This document shows positions 10,966 through 24,000 of a stretch of 64,000 bases of DNA, in pieces. A program made the position numbers and the translations under genes. The stretch is from positions 13,995,863 to 14,059,862 of the forward strand of contig OX419339.1 of the NCBI GenBank assembly GCA_948470475.1, read 5' to 3'. Below the pieces are notes generated by a model, which was not told the origin of the DNA, ran no database searches, and saw only the letters and a program-made list of their open reading frames with translations. How positions within the stretch are numbered: the first letter of the stretch is position 1; each line of letters starts with the position of its first letter. Source of the DNA: Galaxea fascicularis (Eukaryota; Cnidaria; Anthozoa; Scleractinia; Euphylliidae).

Positions 10966-13900
10966 GAGACTCGCTTTTAATTTTTGCTGTCAGATCCTGG
11001 AACCTTTAAGGTTCCGACAAGTCATCTGCGTGAAACGTTAATATATCTTGGTGTTTAAAAAATGAGTTCGACTATAAAATGTAAAATTTTGAGGAAAATG
11101 CATTTTTGCCATCATCATTCGAAATATAACCTTCAGAACATTACACACGGACGTAAGAAATTTGCTGAATTACAACTGAAACTGACCTGATTAATGGCGC
11201 TTTCCGCGTCAGTAGTAACTGGGGATATAATCTTGATCTTCAGGCCTGTGCCGCAGTGTCAACACCGTCATAACCTACCAAACGTTATCTGTTTGACACG
11301 AAGGAAGTCAATCACTAATTTCAAGCAGTCAGAGGGATTATTCCAGTGAAGAAAAGATAACAATTCTTGAGAAATGTTTATCCGAGTGAAGGCTGGTTAT
11401 ATACTTTCGATCGCTTCAGGGTAAAACCCAATGTTTTTACAAAGGGAAAAAACATTTAGTCGCAGAGGAGTTTAATTTACAGTGGCTATTTCATTACCAT
11501 TATATTGGCCTCGAAATATAAAAAAAAATCAAGCCTATTTTGCATTTTCAATTTTCCTTCGCGATTTCTGTTGGCCACTCTACGCGGCGACATAGATGGC
11601 GGTAAAGTAAATTGCGACAGAATAATTTCAGTGAAAAAATCATCAATATTGTCATGACCTTTATTTAAACACGATAAACCTTTTAAAGCAAAATTCTTGT
11701 GGGGTGCTGTAATATGCAGGATAGAAATTGAAATTAAATACAATACATAACTACGACAATGCTCCTAAGAATAATGTTCGATAATACTGATCGGAAATTA
11801 ACTGCAACAACTGACGATTTCAACGAGTGCTGGATAGTATGCGGTGTGTGAATGGCAAAAATACTACTCATTTTAGCTGTAACTGAGGATTTTGCAAAGA
11901 AATTGAACATCAGTTACATAGAGACTGGCAGGCTATCGGACAATGTTACTGATCATCAAGGGAGAATTTTATTCCACGAAAAACCTCCGAATGATCTGAT
12001 CTACGGTAGAAATAACATGTTTATTCTGCATGTTAGTAGTGTCGAATCATAGAATTCATGTTACTGAGTCCTGTTTGCATTTTCAACTGAATAATAGTTT
12101 TCAATGAATATCATTAACCGGTAACTGTAAGAAACCGAGCAGACTCTTGTAATCGGTTATTGCTTTATATTTGACGCAACTGGTTGATCATGTTTCTGTT
12201 TCGAAGTTAACGTTGTTGAAAGTTAATTTACGAAAAATACTGGAATTCACAACAATGATTGTGGTAAAAGAAAATGAAAACTCGAATACGTAATTATATA
12301 GGCAATAATTATGTAAAATATTATCCTCGTTAGTTTGTTCGATGTTCATTGTATATATAGTGAAGCAAATGTACAGAGCAATTTCGTCATATTCAGAAAA
12401 CGGCAAAAAAAATACAAAAAATAATGTAAGAGTTTTTGTCACGTAAAATTTACTGAAAACAAAGTGTTTCCGAATCTATAAAGAAAAAAAGTGTCAATTT
12501 TGTCTGAATGAACAATGAATGAATGAAAAATCTGTTCTGCAAAATATGAGCGAATTAAAAAGGCAGCTCTTTTGATTCTTGTGGGGCACTTGATATTTTT
12601 CACTAAAACATTGAATAATGGTAATTTCTTCTAGGTGCGGTCGTGACACAAGTCAATACGCGTAAAAGTAATGGTACTGCACTCGGGAAGAGAAGAAACG
12701 CAGTTAGTAAAGCACGATTCCTTAGATCGACCGGCTGTGTTGTCTTTGTTTAAGATGATGCCACACTAAGAAAAGAGAACGCAAAATATCGGATAGAAAC
12801 AAAAGAGAAAATCATTAATTTTGCTTTACACTCTGAAGTTATAAATCTTCTTTACTAAAGTTTTCAAGTCGGTGGGGGCTTTCTTCATAAACCTGCAGAA
12901 TTCATGCTATTTAAGTCTCTTGGGGTTAAAAATTAGTGAGCAGCCGATAGACCATCCTAGCTTTGGGCTCTCATTCCGGTTTATCTTACTTGTCTAATTC
13001 TAGTCCTTACTAGCGATGATTAACGTTCCCTTAGCTGTGAATTAATAATTTAACATTGACTTTTCATAAACTGTTCGCAGATTCCGTATGATTCGAAATA
13101 CATCCTGACGTAATCGATAAATACATCTCCCAGCTGTGATTTTTCGTAAATAACAACGACTTAACGTTTACACATCATCCCATGAAAGGAAATCACCAGC
13201 GACAATTAAAGGTAATCAGCAATTTTGTAGAATGCCGAGTAGACTAGGTGAATGACAAACCTTTGTATGGATTTATTTTATAACACTACTGACACTAAAG
13301 TTTGGGGTAATGCAGATAAATTTCACTTACACCCTGCCTTCACTTCAAGTTTAACTCCAGTGTTTGCGTAATTAATCACTGTAAAATTGCAAACAAATAC
13401 AGAGGTATTCCTATATTCTTCCCGTGAGACTCCTTACCTTAAATTGGACTTTCACTTTAATTAGTGGTGAATCGAACCATACCGCAAGTAACACAGTTAA
13501 ACTGATCAATCGCTTCGATCACCCTCCGACAGAGCAGTGAAATTAAAGTTACTAATAACTGAATGCGGTAGGAATTAGCATAGATTATTATTATATATAA
13601 CACATGTTAAATGATTAGATGCAAATTAAAGTAGTTGCAATTTGCTGTACTGTTTTGATCAATGTAACTTTCAATAAACAAACAAAAAGACACAGGTATC
13701 CAAAGGGATCAGTTAGTCTTTCCTCTTTTTAACCACTGGTCGATCATTATTCTTTTCTTGTAACCTAGGCAAGTCACAGACCATTTACTTTGTGAGCGAC
13801 CAAAATAAAACAGCTTGTCTACTGACCAAGAGGAAGTCGATGTCAAGTAGGGATGTCTTTGATTTGCACATCTATAAAAAAACTCATAAAGATAGTTGGA

Positions 13901-14953
13901 CGGTGAACACCCAACTCTTAAGGAAGAAAACGCTTATATCGATCAATTCTTTCGAAAACATTTCCTTAACTCTCTGTAAGGTCACAGTTACTTTCATGTT
14001 TGGCTGATAGAACACAATTTGTCGTCATTCTTGTTTGTCGGGACCCACCTGTCAAGAGCTGTCCTCGAGGAGATTTGTTAAGGCTACGATGCCGGACGAA
14101 TTTTCGACTGGTTCAAAATTCGTGCGTTTAGGTGTTTCGTTCACACGGAACCATGAGACCATCCGAAAATCTGGACGGCTAGCCGTTAAACAATTCGACC
14201 TCCAAAATCCAAATCGACTTTTAGCCGGTACGGTCGAAAATTTAACCGGCACGGTGTCAACACTTTGTACGACAAAGGCGTGGTTGCATGTTGGATTTGG
14301 TAAAGCGAAGTAGCTCTATGCGCACTGAAAGCTGTTAAGACCACTGATGAACGTTAAAATTCAACCCGGTTCGTCAGTTCCTAACCGTTTCCCCAGCAAT
14401 GACTGCTTACCAAATTCAACAACAAAAAAGGAATTGGGGAGTGAGAAGAAGTTATGTTTTTATATTGTTGAGGCACACATAACAAGTAGTTTTATCAACC
14501 ACTGTACACGACTGAAGCACTAAGGGAACGGAATTCACTGTTCTGAGTTGTATACATGCTAACAAAACTGGGTTGAAGGACTGCTTATGGTTAAGCATAC
14601 ATGTATCAACGCATTAGGCCATAAGGCAAAGATAAACAAAGGTGTACACTGGCTGCCAGAGGTCATTTTTTTCCGTTTGGTTGAGGGAAATTACGCTGCG
14701 AAGCCGCGGCCAAGAGGCGCGAAGCGCTGAGAGGAAAAGAAGCCAATCACAATAATTGCTGTTTTCTTTGAAGAACCAATCAACGAACTGGTTCAAATTC
14801 TGAACTAATTTGTCACATGCAAAGGAGGTTGATTGCTCGTGTGACCAGAGGTCCGTCTCGAGAGCTTTTTCAAACCATTTTATATTATCCTAGGTATTTT
14901 GAGAACAGACCTCCGGTGCCAGGGCAACAAAGGTCTGAATTGAAGACTCGTTT

Positions 14954-14959
14954 TTTATT
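14954..14959 (-). terminator. Candidate poly(A) signal of UQCRFS1
   Basis: AATAAA on the minus strand about 245 bases after the UQCRFS1 stop codon (15203-15205). The position is plausible. The hexamer alone is weak evidence. Confidence 0.4.
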
Positions 14960-15202
14960 CAAATTAAAACATGCAAGCCTCCAAACAAATCCAGTGAAAG
15001 TTGATGATATCAAGGTAACTTGCCCTCTTAAGCACATCAAAGTAGATAGAATGCACAAGTCCAAAATTTGCAAAAGTTCATTAATGTTGTCTATCAAGCA
15101 TGGATTTGCTGCATCAAAATGATGATAGGGATGACTTCCATTGCACAGTAATAATTGTTGCTTTCCTCTTGTTAACACTAGTAATAATATTACTACAATG
15201 AA

Positions 15203-17271
15203 TTATCCAACAACCATTGTGGTCTCATTGAGGAAAGTGTACTCAGGGACCTGTTATTCAAAACCAAAGTAAAAAAGTTAGTTTCGATGACTGATGTCAT
15301 TTAGAGTTACAAAGGTAATTCAGGTAAATTGTCATAATCCTGTCATAATCTCACACTTCTACTCTAGGAATGAGCAAACAAAAATTTAGTAAAATCATGG
15401 TGGAGGTGTGGCATTCAATGGCTGATCACTCTTCATTGGAACTCAAAGTTGCAAGTAATCTTGACTGTTGAAGATTCAACTGACTTACAAAGCTATAAAG
15501 GTGTTACTGGTATGAACCTCTAATACAATATGTGGTTCAAAATCCACAGTTACATTATGCCACTTGGAAAGACTCAAACTTCTAAAAAATACTCTGGTTG
15601 ACAAAAATGTGTTAATTTATGTTTGTTTTGAACGTACATGGTGCCTGTGGTGTTAAAGTATGGAAACAACATTTTGGGTTAAAATGAAAACAAATTTCTC
15701 GTTATCACCACTAAACCATGAAGTGACGTAAACAAAAGAGGGCATGTACTATCTCACGCAAACCCTACACAACAAAGTATATGAATAATTAAGTGGAGTG
15801 CGATCATCCGGGTAAGTGCTGACTCTGATGATGACTTCCACTCAGGTTGTCGAAACGTCAGTCAATGTCATCACAAACAGTCCTTCTCAGGACTAAACTC
15901 ACCTGGACAATCGTACTCCACTTAATTATGATATGACTCCTGGGTTCAAACCATTTACGGAGTATATGAATGTTCCTAGCACTGAAGCAGGAATGCACTG
16001 TAAGTGTTGTCCTCTGCTTCCTGATAAATCTAAATTACAGTTATCAGCAATGAAGGAATCTCTCACCTCAAGATTAAAGGGTGCTGGTCCCTTTCTAATT
16101 CTTCCAGATGCATCATAATGGGATCCATGGCAGGGACAGTAGTAGCCTCCATACTCCCCAGCATTCGCAATTGGAACACAGCCAAGGTGGGTGCAAACAC
16201 CAATCACAACAAGCCAGTCATCCTTGATCACACGTTCAGTGTCATCTTCAGCGTGACGCAAACTAGCAGTATCAACACTGCGAACATCTTCTACTTCCTC
16301 AGTAGTGCGGCGACGCACAAACAAAGGCTTTCCACGCCACTTGAACACCATATTCTTACCTAAATAAACAAAACCCCACCAGATTACTCATAAAATGCCA
16401 ATTAAATCACAGAAAACCATTTTCATCATTTTCATACAACTTTTTAGTTTGGGACACTTGTCTGCACGTTTTGCTTTAAGTACATGCAGTGGCTAAAGGT
16501 TTTGCCACATTGGGCAATTTCTTGAGATTTGAATTACAAAAACAATGTTAACACCAAATTGCTTGTCAGAGAAGCCATTGTCACATACATGTAAGTTCTG
16601 TAACAGAAATTTCTAACATGCAAATTACATCACAAAATATTGCAGTCCCTGCGAACTATGTCTCCTTTACGGTATGTTTTGAATAACTACACCAAGTGAG
16701 GGGCACAGTGCATGGTACAATGTATGTTTACATATACTGTACTTTAAAACCTAGCTGAACAACTTGTGATACAATCCTTTTTGGACTGACATAAAATTTT
16801 TGCATGGGATGTTCTCACTGTAACAACTTTGCTGGAATAAATGAATGGCAACTCTTCCAAAACTATAATTGGCAAAACATTAATTTTGCCTCTGTTTTGA
16901 ATTAAAGAAGTCAAGAAGTCAATCACATGTTTTTAATGTGCTGCCTGTTTTTCAGATCACATGTAAAAGCTCTATTATTTGAACTGATAATGGCTTAAGT
17001 ATTAGCCGAAACATCTTGAAAGTTGCATCTACAAAAACTAGACAGACTAGTCAGCATCAAATCACAAACAAAGAATGCCATTACCTGTCTGCAGTAATAG
17101 AGTATTTTTAAGTCAATGGCAGACATAGACCAACAAACAGCACCTTTCTGTTTCAAGTTCAAACAATTTAAGATAACTTTCACTAGTTTGCATGTACATG
17201 TACTTGTATAACAGGCTGTTTAGTTTTCAATTTTGCCATTTTGCATCATTTAAGGGGAGCAGGGTTGGCGC

Positions 17272-17303
<32 letters not shown>

Positions 17304-19079
17304 TCCCGGGTTCAATTCCCGGACTCAACCCCATAAGTGGGCTGAGTTTGTTGGTTCTCTACTCTGCTCCGAGAGGTTTTTCTCCGGGTACTCCGGTTTA
17401 ACCAACATTTGATTTAATTTAGAGTTTATTTGATTTACTGTCTCCGCAATTAGTAGAGCACTCTTGTTCAGCTAGAATGATTTGAGACTTAAATAAAGTT
17501 ATTATTATTATTATTTATTATTATTCCCACTCTGAATTCCAACTCTACCTTCTGGAATAGTTGTGAGGTCTATTTCAATTTTGGCCAGGGCCAAGACATC
17601 AGCTGATGCACTCATTGTAGATAAGAAATCAATCACAACATTCTTTCCAATATGTACTCCAGTGATACCCATTCCAGCTACCATGAGATAGGTAAATGCC
17701 CGCCGATTGATTTCTGTAGTGTTAGGTTTGTTGGGATCCAAAGAAGATTCCCTTCTGTAAGCAGAGAAGTCTGGCATGGAAACATCTGTATGGCTGTACC
17801 TCACTTGCATCCTCCCTAAGATTATATATATACATGTATATCTGTGGTCAGTGGCTTTCATGATAGGGTTTTGGGGGACGCAGCCTCAAAATTAGAGACG
17901 TTTGTATGGATTTTGAGCTACGTTTCAAGGTCCATAACTTGGTCTCTGTTCAACCTAAAAGAGTCAAACTTGGTCAAACAACTAATTTCAATGTTATCTT
18001 TCATGTGATGGTGTCAATTTATCGATTACTTCAAAATTTGAAACTCGCCCCAGTTCCCTTTTGAATTTCAGAACGGCCAAACAGGTGATGAGAATAGACA
18101 ACTTATCAGCCAGAGGGTGTTATCTTGATACACACTGTAATGCCAAATTCTCTTAACTAATGTACAGGGAACTGTATAACAGCTGGAAAGGAGAATTAAT
18201 AATCAGATCTTGGGAGTTAAAGGGCTAATAACTATTAGAACTATTAAATTGATGTTCATTTGTGGCTTAGATGAAGCAGAATAGCAGCCATGGTAAACTT
18301 ATCACTTCACCATTTGTGACCACAATATACACTGATGAAAACTAATACGTACATGTACAAATACATTGTTCCAGTTAACTTTCAGAGTTAAGAGGTCACG
18401 GAAAATTTTTAAGGGGTCATAAGACACGGGTCTTCCCTAATTTTCTTACTTAACAACTCAATGTGTTGGGTCAGGGAGCCAGATTTCTCGGGTTTTTGAC
18501 CCGAGACCCGCTGCTTATCTGGAACACTGAAATAATTAAACTACTAGACACTTCACTAACTGCTAAAATTTTCTTTTTGCCCCCTCTCCCTCTCCCCGAC
18601 TTTAGCATCACTGTTTGTTATTTCATGGCCACAAACAAATCTTTAAGGATATTCCACGTTAGATCTACGAATCTGAACGTCAGGGTTTAATGCAAAGTTT
18701 ACCAATACCATATATATTTTGCGTCAATACACTGTACATGTAATTAAGCTTATATTACATAACGTCACACTTAATTTGTTAAACAAAATTCAGTGCCTTC
18801 TAACAGAATACCTAAATAGAAAATTGCAACTGCTAACATACTGTAATTAATACAGGATAAGGTTCTCTTCTTACCGAAATGTTTGGTAGTGGCCGCAATT
18901 TTCCCAGTGGCGACAAGTTTAGATAACGAGTCGTTTGTGAGTGTTGCCGGCGGACTCTGTACCATCTCAACTGTTGGAATGACGACGGCAGGAGCACCTT
19001 TCAGCGAATGTCCAATATGGGTAGTACTGGCAGATAGAAATCGCGAAAATCCAGGTGCAATGCACTTAGAAGAGAACAT
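15203..19079 (-). CDS. UQCRFS1: Rieske iron-sulfur subunit of cytochrome bc1 complex
   Basis: Four exons on the minus strand: 19079-18875, 17815-17549, 16359-16067 and 15250-15203. All have GT-AG borders and matching phases, giving 270 residues, close to the 274 of the human protein. It carries the Rieske 2Fe-2S cluster of complex III in the inner mitochondrial membrane, passing electrons from ubiquinol to cytochrome c1. Visible features: an N-terminal mitochondrial presequence rich in Ser, Arg and Lys; the conserved [13 protein letters not shown] stretch before a transmembrane helix and Ala/Ser-rich hinge (exon 2); then CTHLGC (213-218) and CPCHGSH (232-238). Inferred cluster ligands are C213, H215, C232 and H235, with C218-C234 as the disulfide. 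The small last exon encodes the terminal strand and ends in MVVG-stop. It shares a short upstream region with RTTN, transcribed the other way. The final intron holds a foldback element and the middle intron a SINE. Confidence 0.96.
15785..15929. mobile_element. Foldback element in UQCRFS1 last intron
   Basis: The ends ATAATTAAGTGGAGT and ACTCCACTTAATTAT are inverted copies, with CGAAACGTC in the interior near 15850. A direct ATATGA lies on each side, with one extra g on the right, which suggests a target duplication. There is no open frame of note. It resembles other foldbacks in this window that carry CGAAACGTC. Confidence 0.65.
17253..17525 (+). mobile_element. tRNA-derived SINE
   Basis: The head shows an A-box-like TTGGCGCAGTGGTGAGAGC and, about 30 bases on, a B-box-like GGGTTCAATTCCCGG: the internal promoter of RNA polymerase III and the T-arm of a tRNA. 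A tRNA-unrelated body follows, ending in AAATAAAG and an ATT-repeat tail. It lies antisense inside the second UQCRFS1 intron, with its tail about 20 bases from the donor site of the exon at 17549-17815. I could not fix a target duplication. The missing full cloverleaf argues against a working tRNA gene. Confidence 0.8.
18374..18535 (+). repeat. Dispersed repeat, copy 1
   Basis: About 160 bp (starting near TTAACTTTCAGAG and containing TTTTTAAGGGGTCA) has a diverged copy in the same orientation at about 37668-37810 in RTTN intron 14. This copy is in the first intron of UQCRFS1. No terminal repeats or coding capacity are seen, so its class is unknown. Confidence 0.6.
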
Positions 19080-19349
19080 CCTGAAGGAGGAGAAAGCCAG
19101 AACGTTACCGGTTCCCCAGTAAACTTCAACTTTTATAATATGGCCGACAGTTTACGTCATCATTACCCATAATGCAACATAACAAAAAGAAGCCGCTGAC
19201 AGCGCCATCGCGCCATTTTCGAAGTGTTATGTCTGTTTTGGGGACAATTTTATTTTACTTTGGCTGAAAAGCTTCTTCACATTTACTTATTTCTTCTTCA
19301 TAGTGAGGCAAAATGATTGCAAAGCAAACTTGCATAACCGCACTTGGAA
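19080..19349. promoter_or_regulatory. Bidirectional promoter, UQCRFS1/RTTN
   Basis: Only 270 bp separate the two start codons, which face away from each other. Within it are a CRE/ATF-like TTACGTCA (19152-19159), a TACCCATAATGCAACA (19164-19179) close to the ZNF143/Staf consensus, and YY1-like ATGGCC and GCGCCATTTTC words (about 19140 and 19210-19220, the latter on the minus strand). Such sites are usual in compact animal promoters of mitochondrial and housekeeping genes. Site names are from motif resemblance only. Confidence 0.65.
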
Positions 19350-21050
19350 ATGTTGGGAATTATGGACGATCGCAGTAAGTCCAATAGCAAAACAGACCAA
19401 GTTGCACTGCCACCAAACTTTGTCTCACTTCAGCCATTTATTGCAAAATTAGGTAAGCCCGTATTTAGGTGACATGAAAACTTGTTAATTCGTTTGCTCT
19501 TGTTTGCTTCTTAAGTATCTGCAGCGATGGACTACATGTAAACTTGTGTTATTTGTGTGGAAGAGTTGTTTTTTGATTTGAAATTTGTTTTTGATTTGTT
19601 GAAATTTAAGCTTAAGCTACGTGCAAACGCACGCAACAGCTCCCAACATTGTTGGCAGATGCTGGATGTTGTTAGCAGTGGTGTGCAAACGGATGCAACA
19701 ACTTGGAACCATGTGAAGACACGCAATGTATAATGGGAAGGATGCAACCCATAAGACTTTGTAAACTTAGAATTCGGCTGCCATCTCCATGGAGACCATA
19801 TGTAATGTGTGTACGTGGCCCCAACAATGATGGATGAGTTGTGGAAACAGGTGCAACATTGTTGTGCTACGTTTCAGTGACCACGGAACAAAAGAAATGT
19901 TGGTAGTCGTTTGCTCAAAAGTTTGACCAGTTTCAAACTTCGCTCAACAACTCCCCACAACATGCAACAGGATATGCAAACAGATGCAACATGTAACACC
20001 CAATAATGTTGGGAGTTGTTGTGCTGCAATGTTGCATGGAACCTTTAATGGTATGAAATTTTTTGGGAGAAATATAGAATATTGTTAGTTGATTGCTTTG
20101 AAAAAAAGTTAAACCAAAAACAAATTTAAACCATTACTAATGCTCCATTTCAGCTTGTAGTTGTCTGCCCCTTAACACACTGCACACCCTGTCCACTACC
20201 TGTCATTCTCCACCACCCTACTGACACTAAACTTGAATGTTCATGCAACTAGGTCACAATGTAGAAGAAATCCGTGTAAGAGCATTGAAGAACATCTTGT
20301 TCAAGCTTGAACATAAGCTGGTGTGTGCAGCTGACTTGGTTCAAGAGAGACAGCTTCTCATTAATTTGCTGGAATGGTTCAACTTCCCTAACCCTCCATT
20401 AACAAAGGAGGTTTTGGGAATTCTAGAAACTCTGTCCAAGGTTAGTCCAGAGTATTTAAGTGAATAGTATTGATTTTGCACCTGGAAGTTGTTTTTCCTT
20501 TAGGTTTTTCATGATGAATCTTGGACAAATTTTAGTAGATTGAAAAAAAATGTTTCAAAATAGCATTTTCAAACCAAAAGGAAATTGAAGCTACTCTACT
20601 CCAGGGTTGTTAGAAAGTGCCAGCAACCAGCAATATCACTGGCTACTTTCCCAGTTTCACCAGCTATGATTTACAGGTAAAAAGAGAAAATGTACATTGT
20701 AGGGGGAAAAAGGTGTTGTTGCTTCCTGAGTGCCATCACTTTACAATTCCTAGATTCTCCTTCTACTTAAAATCGTTTTCAGAACCCTGCTACTGAGATA
20801 AAAAGAATTGATGCATCTGGCTCAACCGTCAGACAAATGTAACCGTAAAGAGAAGAGGTAACAGCATTTTGGAGGTCGCATGATATAGATGCTGAGTTCC
20901 TTTGGCAAATTGATTTATAATACCAGTAGGCGGATTTCAAATGCTCCATTTTTGGAGATTATTTTTGAGCTGACAGACTTGTATTTCTTTATAACTCCTG
21001 TAATTCAATTGTTTTTAACTGTAAATGAGAATCAATAAACAGCCATTATT

Positions 21051-21084
<34 letters not shown>

Positions 21085-24000
21085 GGTATTTTTCATGCAA
21101 TCACATAGCCTCCTATGCAGACCTTCTTTTGGCTAGTCATGCAATCTTTCCTCCCCAAGAGATTGCGTGACGAGCCAAAAGCAGGTCTGCATAGGAAGCA
21201 AGCAATCACAGGGTTGTCACTAGGAGTGTAAGTATGTGGCTACAGATTATAATGAGCACAAAGCTCACTAATGCAATTTCCTGCTTTCTGGGTCAAAAGT
21301 AGGCAACACAAGGTGGTCTGATAAAAGGCGGAAATCTACTGGCTACCAGCTCCTAAGACAGCTCTGGATCAAAATTCATGTCAAAGTACACCGTTTGGAC
21401 TGTTATTATTTTCAGCCTGTATCTGGAGCACAAGGTTTATTGAGTATTGGAGCAGTAGAGTTCCTGTCACACTTGAGGCAAGATGTGGATCCTGAACTGT
21501 ACCAAAGAGTTGATAATGTGATACATCAGCTGCTTAGTTTGCCACAAGAGGATGCTGTGGGTCATGATCAGTGGTGTTTGTATAAGGAGCCTAATCCTGC
21601 AGCAAGCATTCAGATCTCTCCAGACCATAATAGCTATAAGCAATCACATGGTAGGTATTGAAACAGCAAAACTACTGGAGTTGTACAGCTGTATGCTGTA
21701 CATGTAAACCAGTCATTTGAAGTTTGAAATGTTGTCATCAAGTCATGTAGAATGGGATGTAATACTGCAAGAGTTTTCTGTTACAGCAAGGCTGTGCTCT
21801 AAGAAAAGTAGTTGGGCGCCCAAACCTCTAAACCCTTGAAATCCAGGGTGCCCAGCATATAAGTTTGGTGCAAAAACTAATATTTCCTGGTCACCCGATG
21901 GCAAAAGTAAGTCACCAGGGGCGACCGGGCGCCGTTAGAGCACAGCCCTGTTACAGACATGAATTTCAATAGGAAATGTTTACCACAACAACAGCAGGTT
22001 GGAATATTAACACTGGGGAATAAAACCTTGACTTTTGCAAAATAGTTATTTTAAGAAACATAACTATTTTTCAATGGATACAGTGTATAGACTTAACTCT
22101 GTCAAAGTGAAGGTCTGTTGTGTACAGTAGTGTTAGTAGTATTGCATTAAAGGGGCTATTTCTGATAGACAGAACAAAATCTCATGTGATCTTATTGTTT
22201 CGTTTGGTTTCATTTTGTTTGTAAAATAGAATAGGCCTTGAGAGTTTGTCCCTATCAAAACCAACCAGAAGTGCATCAGCCCTTGAAGGACAATAATCAA
22301 TATCTGCCTTCAGAATAAACTAAATAGCAAGTTTGGGTCTTTTGTTTTGCCTTTTCTTTTCTTTGCTATTCTTTTGCAGGTCATTCTGGCTCAAGTCACA
22401 GAGAAAGTGAACAACAGCACCACACGTCAGCAGCAGTAAAGAATGGTTTCCTGGTACATAATCATAGCAGAATCCCTGCCACAGAATACTCTGATGAACA
22501 AATGCATACAGAAATGACTCAGAGTACTGGTATTTCATCAGTGAAAATGAAGTCACATCAGGGTGCAGAAGGATCATCAAGTATGTAAACTACCATAAAA
22601 GCCTGTGTATAAGCCACGTTTTTTTGCATAAAAAAAATCGACTCTTAATCTGGGGTGCAGCTTACTTATACATACTGTATCTACATCTACAAGTTCTAAT
22701 TGACCTGATAATATAGTATTTCAAAAATTGCTTAATGGCCTATTTACACGCTGCGATTTGTCGTGCCGATTTGTCGGCCCCGAGAAATCGTGAAGCAAAT
22801 CGGCGCGTGTAAATGGCAACCCGATGCGCGCGTGATTTCAGTCCGACATGCCGGCCGATTCGGAAAAAATCTGTGATCGCTTCACAGATTTTCCCGCATC
22901 GGGGCTGATTTGCTTCACAATTTCTCTGGGCCGACAAATCGGAACGACAAATCGCAGTGTGTAAATAGGCCATAAGTCAATAAACATACTGTTCAACAAA
23001 CAAAGTAAGCTGTAAATATGGTTACATTAAGCGCAGGGTTGTTATGAGAGGCCGGGACCCAGGTACCGGCACCGGCATACTAAGAACACAGAAACAGCCT
23101 TTATTTTGCTGTTTTGGTATTGAAAAGAACAAGCCAAAGAAATCTTAGGGGTACCCACCTATTTAGAATCCTATACCCTCCTATTTCTTCAATTAATGGA
23201 AACCCCTGTTTTCTGAAATGTACTTGTAACAGTTATACAAAGATCATTTATAAAAATCTTGTACAGTAGGTCAAAATGAATTTCCTTTGTCCTCTAACCC
23301 TAATTATTCAGAATCAAACTAGGTAATGAAACCATTAATTTTGACCTGGATTTCATTTTGACCTTCACTGTAGAACATTAACAAAAGGCAGCCTTCATAC
23401 AGTACTTAAGGATGCTGATTGGTCATATTGATATAAGATACATGGTGTGGCAGTTAATAATAATTAACGCCTGTGTTGCAAATGGAGGTTGGATGCTCAA
23501 GGAACTGGGGACTAGTACCAATGATCCAACCCCCATTCGGTGGAACACCCCATAAGTCTGCCCTACCCGCAATGCAGCCATGAGCCCCGCCCGACACCCC
23601 AGACCCCAAAACAAGCACCAGTCACACTGAACAATAAGTTCAATGGAAAAACGATCCCCAATAGGGAGAGGAGGGAGGGGAAATACTTGAAAGCCAGTGA
23701 GTACCAACACACTGAATGCTGAGCTAAACAAAACCACGAGGACGTGCGAAGGCGCACCCATAATGTGCAAAAAGAACCGCTGACCGCTCGAACTGCCAGA
23801 AGACACCACGGAGAAGTCCAACATGCAAATAACACACACACACACACTAAATAACAACGCTGCAGGCAATGCCCCCAAAATACTAATAGCACACTAATGC
23901 TAATGCCACGCAACGCCATGCCACGCCACAACAAACAGAGCAACTTGCTCCTAGTCGTTAACTAAGTTAAATTGCATTTAACACTATTTAACGCCTGTGT

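Larger units (their letters stand above)
8693..15202. other. Intergenic with foldback elements
   Basis: About 6.5 kb between the retrotransposon and the 3' end of UQCRFS1. Open frames are short and overlap on opposite strands. The longest is 174 codons, plus strand 9703-10227; it has no recognisable domain and may be chance. Two foldback elements (9341-9560 and 10580-10965) are annotated separately. The rest (about 11000-14800) is AT-rich, and I see no gene in it. Confidence 0.5.

Noticed and set aside
14035..14313. 92-codon plus-strand frame with a 66-codon frame opposite
   Set aside because: Low-complexity repeated words on both strands and no domain. Most likely an old repeat.
17253..17330. 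tRNA gene suggested by A- and B-box-like words
   Set aside because: No full cloverleaf, and it is followed by a SINE body and ATT tail.
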